Source: Limnephilus marmoratus (taxonomy: Eukaryota; Arthropoda; Insecta; Trichoptera; Limnephilidae). From it: a stretch of 64,000 nucleotides of DNA. Location: assembly GCA_917880885.1 (NCBI GenBank), contig OU862928.1, forward strand, positions 11,241,721-11,305,720, in the 5' to 3' direction. A model generated the notes under the pieces. The model made no database searches, had not been told where the DNA came from, and was given only the letters and a program-made list of their open reading frames with translations. Positions 1-9,544 of this stretch are shown here, piece after piece (the first letter of the stretch is position 1; the number at the start of each line of letters is the position of its first letter). Both the position numbers and the translations under genes were made by a program.

Positions 1-162
1 GGCAATGAATTGTTAAGATCTCAGACGTGTTGTTCCAAATGGGTAAAAGTTTTATGAAATTAATAGGTATAAATAATAATTAAGATATTCATTGGATTGT
101 GTAAATCGTATTTGATAATGGTTGACATAGCCTAAAATGTATTTGTTTTCATTCTTCCTCAG

Positions 163-365
163 CTTTAAATGTGAATTGCCAAGCTACCCAGCCCACGGCA
201 AGTTCAAAGTGGGGGGTCCTAACAAGAACTTGCTGCCTGGAACCGTCGTGGAACAGTATACCTTCATCACCTACTCTTGCGACACGGACAATGATACTTC
301 CACAACAAACGCACACTCTACTTGCGTGAGGGGCAATTGGAACAGCCCGCCTCCGGTTTGCAGAA
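163..365 (+). CDS. SPH exon: sushi/CCP domain
   Basis: The exon follows a pyrimidine-rich acceptor (cttcctcag) and ends at gtaag. It carries one base finishing a codon begun upstream, 67 codons, and one base of the next codon. The peptide has the four-cysteine sushi pattern: C at residue 3, C at 37 (ITYSC), C at 52, then G-N-W and P-P-P-V-C. Sushi domains are extracellular protein-protein or surface-binding modules. The unfinished first codon shows at least one more coding exon lies upstream of the window. Confidence 0.85.
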
Positions 366-936
366 GTAAGATATGTTTTTAACTCTAGTTTTCTATAAAA
401 TCCCAGTTTCATATTAAAAACAAAAAAAATTATTTGATGAACTTCAGCAACTGTTAGCAGTCCGTCTCACTCCTTGTGCCACAGCTAAACATTTCTCCGT
501 TAAACATTATCATTATAAGTTTCTTGACTTCACGCGAAATACTGTACAAAGGGATTTATTACTGCGGATCTTTAAGAGTCCCGGATTAAACGAAGGAGGA
601 CAACCGGATAGCAATAGCTCGTTTCACATATAACCCGAATTACACAAAAACGACTCAAAGAAACGACCCTTTCTCAAGAAGCTAACATCAACTGTGAACG
701 GGTATTCCGCTCTTGTGCATCGAGTTTGGTGAGTTTCTTAGAGCAAGCTCCAATAAAAAAACCTGCAGAACACACTCAGCATGCCTAATTTGCATCTGTG
801 CATTAGAGATGACAATCGGTCTGTTAAGGATTATTAATCAGACGGACCGATTCCTTTGTACAGAACCAAGTAAGTTTATTTTGGACTCCCAAATTCAATT
901 GTTGGGCATTTTTGAGATTTGTGCATGGTTAGTACC
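366..936. other. Intron 1, first part: nothing recognised
   Basis: No coding pattern, tandem repeat or element end was recognised in this stretch. Confidence 0.5.
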
Positions 937-1356
937 TTTTTTTTTTTTTTACAGTGAATACCGCACAAGAATCTCAACTGCTCCCGTCTGGAGCCAGTGA
1001 GACTATGGCATCCCCATATGGGGTATGTTGTGAGGCTGAAGGTAGCGGGGAGGGGAAGGAGGTGGGGAAGAGGAAGGTTGGGAAGTACCTGGCTATTCAG
1101 ATCTGGTCACTAAACACGGCTAAAGCCATTTTCAAGCAACGTTTCAATTCTGAATGGTGGTCTTACACCAGGGCGATACTGATAGTATCTTCCACTCTGG
1201 AACATGCCGCAAATATACTATATATTATTTTTTAAATGAATTAATTGTGAAATAACACAAATTAATCAAATAAAATTTATTTGCGCATGCCGGGTCGAAC
1301 CCGCGACCTCCGGAATATGAGTCAAGAGTCTTAGCCACTGGACAACGGAGGTCGTC
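937..1356 (-). mobile_element. tRNA-derived SINE, full copy 1
   Basis: Read on the minus strand: a tRNA-like head (about 1285-1354) with A-box-like TGGCTAAGACT and B box GGTTCGACCC, a roughly 300-base body, and a 14-base poly(A) tail (T-run 937-950 on +). The same unit recurs at 25461-25857 and, 5'-truncated, at 4600-4788. Head, body and tail order is diagnostic of a pol III SINE. Its body carries a G-rich tract near 1045-1082. Confidence 0.8.
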
Positions 1357-2450
1357 AAACCTGGTCACTATTGAAGAATCCGCTATGCCGTAAACAATAC
1401 GCCCAGTTTCTTGGAAGCCAGATTTAGTCTTTATTAACGAGCGTGATCCCATCAAATTGCACCAGACCGTCACTGATCTCCCTCTTCGGCGACATCAAAC
1501 TCACATGGGTTTTTGAGACCGACCTTGTTGGAAGTTGAAACTGACCTTGTTGGCATTACCCCAGGCATGAACCTTCTTAACCACCTCAAGGAGGTTCGTG
1601 TTTACAACTTTTTGTCTCATAACTTTCCGAGCTTTTGTGAAGTTGGCCTTTCAAGATAATCCCCGTGAACAGTGCTTTATCAGTGTACCAATGAATTGGT
1701 GCACATTCATGGAGATTGTTTAGGTAAGTGCAACGAAAACGTCAGTGCAGTCAAATAGATTTGCTACCTCTTATCAAAAACTATATTACATACCTTCTTC
1801 TTGGTGTGTCCTATCAGGTCCCCCCGACGCGCGACGCGACGTTGGCGATCACTCTGGAAAATGTCTCTCTGTCTTGAGCTGCCCGGAATACCTCCTCCAC
1901 ACTTTTAATGCCAGTCCGCTCTCGTATATTTTGCGGCCAAGATATTTTATATTTATATATAAATAAAAATGTGCTTGGTGATATATATGAGATGCCTATG
2001 TATTGCTATATTATGCATAGGAAATGTTTATGAATTTCAAAATACCTGCTTTAAGCCCCCGCGAAGGTTTCTGGATTATTACAACCACAGGATAATGCAT
2101 CTGAAAAGTTTTTTAATCATTACAAAAACTCTTGCGAAACTGTCAAATATGACATATAACTGTCAAACTTAATTACCGAAAGAAACATCAGGATAGACGG
2201 AAAAATATGCATTAAAATTCGATTTTCATTCAATCAAAGTAAATTTGTACCATTTTTGTTGTATGGATCTGTCATTTGTAAAGTTTCGTTTCCAACTAAA
2301 TACGCATGAATTACTTAGTTTACCTAAACTAAGAACCTAATGACCTATTTTGTATACATAAATAGTTGTTTCTTGTAGTAATTTTTTAAATGAAGGGTTA
2401 TTTTCATAATCCGTGCTTAAAATGGATTATTAAATAAAAGAATATAATTA
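1357..2450. other. Intron 1, middle: nothing recognised
   Basis: AT-rich unique-looking sequence; its short open frames resemble no known family. Confidence 0.5.
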
Positions 2451-2454
2451 TAGT

Positions 2455-2530
2455 AACATATCCTGATGAAGACAACATTGTTGTCGAAACATGTTGATAT
2501 TGTTTTAAAAATAGTGGTTTTATACAAAGT
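2455..2530 (+). repeat. Dispersed repeat with hairpin, copy A
   Basis: CTGATGA (2463-2469), an A, stem GACAAC (2471-2476), loop ATT, stem GTTGTC (2480-2485), then GAAAC. It is homologous to 31122-31200 over about 75 bases. The layout resembles a hammerhead ribozyme core but has one extra A after CTGATGA. Confidence 0.6.
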
Positions 2531-2865
2531 AATACAGTTATTCATTATATGAAAAATGATGCCACAAAATAAATTTGCAAAGTTTGAAGAAGTAAAAGAA
2601 TTATATTTCAAACAAAATGCATGTGTTTATTTCGAATTATAATATTTAAAAAGCGTATTTTAGCATCTTTTCAAAAACAATTCTAGTTTTCAGAGCGTTC
2701 ATAAATAATCTATTTGTTTGGATTTTATTGCGAAGCAAAAATAATTTGACGAAATATGCTCGAGGCCTAAGGAGATAAGTTGTACCTCAGATGTCTCAAA
2801 ATTACGGTGTTAGGTCTGCTCTATTCTTTTCTCTTCTAATAGTTTAATTTTCTTTAAAGTTCCAG
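2531..2865. other. Intron 1, end: nothing recognised
   Basis: AT-rich sequence up to the exon 2 acceptor; no element was identified. Confidence 0.5.
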
Positions 2866-2934
2866 GCAGTACTTGTCTACCGCTGCCAAAAGATGCAGTC
2901 ACCGCTCAGAAGACTGGAGAGAAAGCTTGGGATA
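2866..2934 (+). CDS. SPH exon: linker
   Basis: A small 69-base exon following ttccag and ending at gtaagt. It encodes S-S-T-C-L-P-L-P then a polar stretch ending G-E-K-A-W-D. Two acceptors four bases apart are possible. Only position 2866 keeps the reading frame: starting at 2870 gives a stop in the next exon. It joins the sushi domain to the region before the protease activation site and contains one cysteine. Confidence 0.75.
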
Positions 2935-3395
2935 GTAAGTCTAAATATATATATTATAACACACTGCCGTCATTGGCAAAAAAACCACTCAGAATTTGCA
3001 AAATTCAATACTGACATAGTATTAATTATAATAGGTATATATATATCATCTCTTGTATCAGAAAGTGAATTTTGCAATTTCCTAGCTTCCTTTTTGCTTA
3101 AGACGGCAACGGCAGTATGATACTATTCTATGCTTCTGATACTATGGATAACTCTTTTTACCTATCTATTAATATAATTAAAAACTCTTTGTTCCGTTAT
3201 TTTTTTTTTAATATACAATGTATGTATTTAATTAAAAAAATAAATGTAAAATATAATAATAAGAAAGAAGTGATACCTATAACAAAAGACAAAAGTCCCA
3301 TTAAACTATTTGTTAGTAATTTGTCAATGGGTGCTTTTAACGCCGAAAAAAAACTTATTATAATTATTTTTTTTACTTTATGAGTAAAATCTCAA
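2935..3395. other. Intron 2, start: nothing recognised
   Basis: AT-rich sequence with simple A/T runs and no recognised element. Confidence 0.5.
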
Positions 3396-3557
3396 ATTAT
3401 AATATTTAATTAAATGAAGATAATATTAGCGAAAATCTGGAGACAGAAAAATCAGAAAAAGATATTGGCTATACTAATATCTTTTTCTGATTTTTCTGTC
3501 TCCAGATTTTCGATTGGGTTTCGCTAATATTGTCTTCATTCAATTAAATATTATAAT
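3396..3557. repeat. Near-perfect palindrome (foldback MITE)
   Basis: The two halves are reverse complements over roughly 75 bases each around a short centre (ggctatact, near 3472). For example agcgaaaatctgg on the left is matched by ccagattttcg on the right, with outer arms attataatattt. The right arm has a small insertion (attgggt). No protein is encoded. Confidence 0.85.
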
Positions 3558-4085
3558 AGTAGATACTTACATGTTTATATGCATTATGTATGGGTTGTAC
3601 ATTGCACCTGCACACATTCATCATAGGAATGCATGAACACACGTACCTGCACATACTATTTAGAAATTAGAAAAAATGTCATTTAAATATTAGAGTTAAC
3701 GAAATATTTTTTTTTATAAATACCCATCTCTTAAATTGGTTTTCTCATTAATACCTATTTTGGTTTTTATTATTTGAACATCTTGGTTACTCTTTGATCT
3801 ATTTTGTTGATTTATAGAAGTTTTTTGCACGCATAAATGTAATAATTACCTTTTTAATTAGGTACGTCATGTAATTGTTTTATACGATAATTAATAACTA
3901 AATTATCTCCACTCATTGTAATGTCTCTTTCACGATCAAAATGCTTGTCTCAAGCAAAACCTACGTGCTTGTCTTCAAGCCACTTGATCATCTCGGAAGA
4001 TCATTAAATACAGTTCTGACCGCACAAAAAATGAGAACAAAACCATGGATAAGTATAAAGAAAACACGGATTCATTTAAATTGGT
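3558..4085. other. Intron 2: nothing recognised
   Basis: AT-rich sequence before the minisatellite, with no recognised element. Confidence 0.5.
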
Positions 4086-4994
4086 GTTGTAATATTGGCG
4101 ACGTACTTGACACACCTCAAACGTGTGTAATATTGGCGGTGTACTTGACACACGTCAAACGTGTGTAATATTGGCGACGTATTTGACACACGTCAAACGT
4201 GTGTAGTGTAATATTGGCGACGTACTTGACACACGTCAAATGTGTGTAGTATTGGCGACGTACTTGATACCCGTCAAACGTGTGTAATCTTGGCGATGTA
4301 CTTGATACACGTCAAACGTGTGTAATATTGGCGACGTATTTCACACACGTCAAAAGTGTGTAGTGCAATATTGGCGACGTACTTGACACACGTCAAACGT
4401 GTGTAGTATTGGCGACGTACCTGACACACGTCAAACGTGTGTAGTATTGGCGACGTACTTGACACACGTCAAACGTGTGTAATATTGGCGAAGTACTTGA
4501 CACCCGTCAAACGTGTGTAATATTGGCGATGTACTTGACTCACGTCAAACGTGTGTAGGTAATATTGGCGATATATTCGACATACGTCAAACGTGTGAAT
4601 TTTTTTTTTTACAGTGAATACCGCACAAGAATCTCAACTGCTCCCGTCTGGAGTCAGTGAGACTATGGCATCCCCAATTGGGGTATGTTGTGAGGCTGAA
4701 GGTAGTGGGGAGGGGAAGGAGGTGGGGAAGAGGAAGGTTGGGAAGTACCTGGCTATTCAGATCTGGTCACCAAACACGGCTAAAGCCGATAATAAAGTAA
4801 TATTGGCGATGTACTTGATACACGTCAAACGTGTGTAATATTGGCGATGTATTTGATACACGTCAAACGTGTGTAATATTGGCGATGTACTTTACTCACG
4901 TCAAACGTGTGTAGGTAATATTGGCGATATACTCGACACACGTCAAACGTGTGTAAAATTGGCGATGTACTTGACACACGTCAAACGTGTGTAA
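4086..4994 (+). repeat. ~38-bp minisatellite, about 18 copies, split by a SINE
   Basis: About 13 units left and 5 right of an inserted SINE. The unit centres on aatattggcgacgtacttga followed by CACACG-TCAAA-CGTGTG, a perfect 6-bp hairpin with a 5-base loop. Units vary at several positions (acctg/acttg, gcgatg/gcgacg). Some units carry 2-4 extra bases (gtgtagtgtaat). Confidence 0.9.
4600..4788 (-). mobile_element. 5'-truncated SINE inside the minisatellite
   Basis: It has a T-run (4600-4610) and the same 3' body as the SINE at 937-1356, then stops near ggctaaagcc without the tRNA-like head. It sits between two minisatellite units, so it inserted after the array had formed. Confidence 0.8.
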
Positions 4995-5810
4995 AAACTT
5001 TTCCTTTCCGTGTTTCTCGCTTTCATGGTTCGAGGATTCTAATCTTCCATGGCGAACATAAAGACAGGAAAATCTTTATCTTATCTTTATCGTAACTTTG
5101 TAATGAATAAGCAATTTGAATAATTTGCTAAGTCTTCGCTTTTGTATCCATTGCAATTTTCATAATAATTTCGAAATTAAAATACGTATTTAGTTTACAC
5201 AATAACCATTTCTACTCCAGTGTAAACATGTATCCCTTCAAAAAGTAATAAAGAAATGCATACATGCATATACAATAAAATTAGGTCACTAATAATGCGT
5301 ATTACTTGTAAGGTTTTTCCTTGAATAATATTGAAGTGAGCTACAAACCCATGGTAATTAGCCTACTGGAATAACCAAAATAACAAGAAATTCGACAGTC
5401 TAAAACGACGCAACAAATGTAATTAATATAATTGATTAAAATCCTTATAGACCACCCCTCCCCCATGTGTTATGTATATAAACCGTGGACTAAGAATAAT
5501 TTGTACCAGTCTGAAGATGGCTTTAACGAGCTGAAACCGGTTACGGTTAATAAAATTGAGTGAAAGAAGTGTTTTATTATAATATATTATAAAGACAGGA
5601 AATAATTTTCAAAAATTTATGATTTCAATAAATATGTTGTAAGCACAAGCGGAAGATTCCGAGGTCAATTCTCGGTACTTGTTTTTGCGTTTCTGTTTTT
5701 TTTGTTTTTGTTTAAATATTATTAAAATGGTTTCTAAAGCTAATGTTTTCCCATTCCTTTGCAGGATGATGACTCGTGATGTTCGTTCACAAATATTTGA
5801 ATTGTTTCAG
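4995..5810. other. Intron 2, end: mostly unassigned
   Basis: Around 5512-5545 is CTGAAGATGGC...GCTGAAACCGG, a short hairpin-like module of the kind found near LINE 3' ends, preceded by a TATA-like tgtatataaacc. The rest is unassigned. Confidence 0.4.
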
Positions 5811-5944
5811 AATGCATAGAGCTGGCAGAATCGGTGTATCCTTGCGACAAGTCCACTGGGCTGCGCAGCTATTCCTGTGCCCACGTAGCTACTCCCCTCA
5901 TTGTCGGAGGAATAGAGGCGGTTCCTGGGGAGTTTCCACACATG
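5811..5944 (+). CDS. SPH exon: activation peptide and protease N-terminus
   Basis: The acceptor is attgtttcag and the donor follows CACATG. The peptide runs K-C-I-E-L through S-Y-S-C-A-H-V-A-T-P-L and then I-V-G-G, ending E-F-P-H-M. I-V-G-G is the mature N-terminus of chymotrypsin-fold proteases. The cysteine ten residues before it would pair with C122 (RPAC) to hold the two chains together. P1 is Leu, as in CLIP-C proteases, rather than Arg or Lys. An upstream acceptor-like gcag at 5761 was rejected because it leads out of frame. Confidence 0.9.
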
Positions 5945-6004
5945 GTTTGTCTCCACTCACCTATTAGTAATTAAGTTATTTATCTATTCGTAAGTCTATA
6001 TTTT

Positions 6005-6040
<36 letters not shown>

Positions 6041-6836
6041 CTGGATGGATGACTCTCTTTGCCGTAGCGAATTTTGAGCGGTCTGCCGGAAATCGACTGG
6101 TGCAAAATGGTGCAAAACAAGTGCCCAGTAGGCCATTTCTATACCAGCGACCGTCTAGTTTGAAGTTTAACCCCTCTGCTTGGTTCAATATATTTGCACC
6201 TCACAATCCGGAAGCCTCGATTTTGCGCGTAAATTCTGAAACTGTCACTTTGGATTGAGATGTAAAATATCATTAAAAGATAGCTTTCATATTTCAAAGA
6301 CAATAATAAGCATTATTTCGTTCTCTTTCTGTTTAAAAGAAAAATACATATGTTTGCATGAGAGGAAGAGAGATATAAAGCTTTTAAAATGTAAGGTCGC
6401 TCGGGACGTTTTTGGTCTTATGAAAGTATAACTCGATGTGTTTTGGGATGTATTTATTCCTAAACAAGCTGACGGGTTAGCTCTGTTCGGCGTTTTATTA
6501 ATATTGACAAAATTATTTTTATCTTGCTCGTCTTATAATTGTACGAATTGGTACAGCAAAGGAAATGGGATATCTTTTCACCGGTGAGTAAATAACTTCA
6601 TATAACAATATTAATAATATTAAAATATTTCTTTAGAAAAACTTAGAAAATACTTCTGATCTTGTTGTATTTGTTGTTGTATAAATTAAATGGGCAAAAT
6701 TTTATTTTATAAATGTTAAATCTTTATTTATTATTATTTTTATCCGATATTATGTATGACTGTTATTTTTTCTTTTGTTTGTCGATACATTTACTGCTTG
6801 TAAGTTAATGGCACATGATGTTCCCAAACTAAACAT
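5945..6836. other. Intron 3, start: (AT)n microsatellite, otherwise unassigned
   Basis: A perfect (TA)n tract of about 32 bases lies at 6007-6039. No element or gene was recognised in the remainder. Confidence 0.6.
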
Positions 6837-7789
6837 TGTATTTCATTGAGGGAGCGGGCCGGATCGGCAGAGACGGGGCGTGAAATAAAAGGCGTCAGTC
6901 GATGTAGTGAGTCAGTCGTTTATTAGGCTACGTAGCGCGGGTCGGTGAAGCGGTAACATTATGTATGCGGAGTGCCGTGGATGAAATGCTGCAGGCTCAC
7001 TGGAGGTGATGGAGATTGGAGATGGTGTGGTGAAGTTCAGCGAGTTGCTCAACACCTTGGCGGTGGAGATGACCTATCTTCCAGGCCGTTGCTTGACGCT
7101 TTGAGTCGCGGAGATGAACGGTGAGTGGCTCGGTGAGCTGAGCCACCAGCAGGTAGTCCTGGCGAGGTGGAGCGTGTTTCCATGGCAGCGAAGCACGGTG
7201 CGCTTCGGGGTGCCATGAAATGGTGAGCTGATCCCTGGGCTGAAGGTGGCGTCAAACCTTGTAAGTCGCGGGATGGAGCAGTTCTGCGGAGCTGAAGGCA
7301 CGATGAGCCTTATAGCTGAGACGTGGTGATGGACCTCGGGAAGCTGCCCTGGATGCGTAGAGATGCCAAGCAGGAGCACTTGTGCGGAGATCTGATACAT
7401 GTTGAGATGTTGACCGACTGATGGTCTGGGACTGACTGGCCGAGCGCTGAGTTGAGTCGCTTTATATACCAGCGCGACCGGTGGAGTAATTTTCCATTCG
7501 CCGGCAATGTGTACACTGGAAGGTACTGGAACATACCCAGTGCTGAATATTCAGGCAGTTTATAAACTCTAGACCTTTCTAGGCGGTGGCGATATTATTA
7601 TTTGACGAGACGGCCGCGGCAGGTGAGCAAAGTACACCGGCATAGGTAGGTACCTAGGCAAAAGCCGGCACCGCGCGAATATTAGATATTTCTCGTACAT
7701 TCTTTGTGATGGCGAAAGATAATGCGTCGCCACAGAAATAAAAATGATACACCCATTAAATCTTGTAGTTTTGTTTCTGTTTCTCAACA
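6837..7789 (-). mobile_element. GC-rich solo-LTR-like block
   Basis: This GC-rich island stands out in an AT-rich intron. Read on minus it starts TGTTGAG and ends TACA (TG...CA). It has a TATA box (TATATAA, 7462-7468), start-site-like AGTCAGTC downstream, and AATAAA at 6919-6924. These suit an LTR promoter and poly(A) site. No target duplication was confirmed and no internal retrovirus-like coding region is present. A host CpG island or another element remains possible. Confidence 0.35.
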
Positions 7790-7929
7790 TATTGTGTTAC
7801 CTACCCTACCTACACTAGTGTTACTGATCTAAGACAATGGTAAGATTATCACAATAGTTAAAAAACAAAGTACAACTCTAGACTTGTGACTCGTGATGCC
7901 CTGAATGAAGTTTACTTCGAATTTATTTA

Positions 7930-8290
7930 TTTTTTTTTTACATGAGCTCCACACAGGAGGCCCTGAGGAAAATATTTTCCCTCAGGGCCTATGTCATCTT
8001 TGGGGATGCTGTGTGGAGGGTTTTTTAAAGGAAAGGAAGGAGGGGATAGTTCTGGGAAGGAAGAGGGTTTAAGGGGTGGGTAGGAATCTGGGGTTCAGTG
8101 TGTCCTGGTCATCCGCCTCCAAGACCTAGACAAACCTCACCCCATGAATCCGGGCACCCCTGCTAAATCACCAAACGTAGCGAACCACTTGGGGTGACCT
8201 ATGGCAGAGGTGTTGGTTATCCAATAAAGGTTCCCGGGGCGGCGGTACCCATTCCCGCCTCCCCAATTGATTAATCTTACATTAATAAAG
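7930..8290 (-). repeat. Dispersed repeat A, reverse copy
   Basis: It includes gagctccacacagg, caaacctcaccccatgaa, and cctatggcagaggtgttgg. The same blocks occur in opposite orientation at 19300-19427 plus 23592-23870, and partly at 8630-8830. The family is unknown and no protein is encoded. Confidence 0.7.
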
Positions 8291-8629
8291 TTGTCCCAAG
8301 AATCCCTTTTTTAACAATTTTGCGATTAATTTATGCAAAATATACAAAGTCACAGTTTTACTTTAATTTAATTAGTTATGCAACACAACTTGAAACAGAA
8401 AGGAAAAATGATTAATAACATTTTTAGTAACAAAAAACTTGAAATTTGCGAGTTCCTTCTAAGAAGTTCCCTGAGTTCTCGTATCTTTTGCCAATTTTAA
8501 AGATGGCGGCCGTCGAAACAGGAAGACCGGCCAATTTACGCGAGTCGTCCATCCGGTTATATATGTATCTATGATGAAAGCATATCATCACAATTCTCTC
8601 GGAACACCGTTTTGCACCGTTTTTTTGTT

Positions 8630-8830
8630 TTTTTTTGAAGTGGGAGGGATGGGTTCATACGTCCGTCACTCCCGGACAATTCCTAACCAAAATTAAGAAT
8701 TCTTCCCAGATTCCTAACCGCCCTTCATACCTTTATCCTTCCCAGAACTTCCTCTCCTTCGTTTACTAAAAAGACCCTTTACACAGTATCCCCATAAATG
8801 ACATGACTGTATAGAGCTAATGTAACAAAA
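8630..8830 (+). repeat. Dispersed repeat A, partial forward copy
   Basis: It shares cgtcactcc, ttcccagaacttcct, aaaagaccc and agctaatgta with 23680-23865 in the same order. It lies about 340 bases from the reverse copy at 7930-8290, so the pair could form a large hairpin. Confidence 0.65.
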
Positions 8831-9153
8831 AAGATAAAGCTTTCTGTTGTTTAAGCTACCTATTATTTTCTTTACCGCTTTTGCAATGTATCGGTTTTTT
8901 ATACTGTTTTTGCAAATAAATAAAAAATAAATAAAAAATTAGGTCTATCTACTCAACCAATATAAAAACTAATATATGTCTTTACGCTCAGTAACTTCTT
9001 TATAAATGGGGATAGTTTCCATGTTATCCATAAAAAAGTGTCCTATAAAACGTATCCTGAATAATAATCAATAACCATTCTATGTTTCATACCTGAAAGA
9101 AAGCCGATTATAATTCATTGATGATTTACTACTTTTCCGTGATTTAATTTCAG
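8831..9153. other. Intron 3, end: nothing recognised
   Basis: AT-rich sequence up to the exon 4 acceptor. Confidence 0.5.
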
Positions 9154-9272
9154 GCTCATATTGGTTCTAAAGCTGGCCTGAATGATTCGATCCAGTGGAT
9201 TTTCGGGGGAACTTTGGTCAGTGAACGCTGGGTTCTAACTGTGGCTCGAAGCGTCCTTCAATTTAAAAAGCT
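9154..9272 (+). CDS. SPH exon: degenerate catalytic-His region
   Basis: The exon lies between ttaatttcag and gtaagt. It encodes A-H-I-G-S at the start and then FGGTLVSERWVLTVARS. In active relatives this segment reads C-G-G-S-L...T-A-A-H-C. Here C42 is Phe, H57 is Arg and C58 is Ser, so the general base and the C42-C58 disulfide that braces it are both gone. The frame and splice sites are intact, which argues for a real SPH rather than a random lesion. Confidence 0.9.
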
Positions 9273-9374
9273 GTAAGTTTTTAATATAAAATAAGTTATT
9301 TATAAGTTTTTATTTGAAAAATATAACTTATTTATACGTATAACAATTCAAACCCATTTCACAATAAACTAAGA

Positions 9375-9530
9375 TCATTATAGTGCGTTTCCATGCTTGC
9401 CAAGTCTCAGCAAGCGTCCACAAGCGCAAACGTGTAAACAGGTCGTTTGGCTTGGCTTGCGTAGGCTTGCAAGAGCTTGCGAGAGCTTGCCGCCGATCCA
9501 GTCGGGGTCGGATCCAGCGGAGGCGTCTAC
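9375..9530. repeat. gcttgc-rich dispersed repeat
   Basis: Reiterated gcttgc/gcaag words (cttgcgtaggcttgcaagagcttgcgagagcttgcc as several short steps) resemble 14115-14215, including tttccatgcttgcca versus its complement tggcaagcatggaaa. It may be one end of an element interrupted by the LINE that follows. Confidence 0.45.
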
Positions 9531-9544
9531 TAATATCTACAGGA

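Noticed and set aside
2870..2934. Alternative start of exon 2 at the downstream acceptor
   Set aside because: It shifts phase and makes the next exon read into a stop after two codons; only 2866 joins all exons in frame.
4086..4994. CRISPR-like array
   Set aside because: Repeats are contiguous with no variable spacers, and the context is an insect intron; it is a minisatellite.
7074..7400. 108-residue minus-strand open frame in the GC-rich block
   Set aside because: Composition-driven and inside the LTR-like sequence; no known domain.
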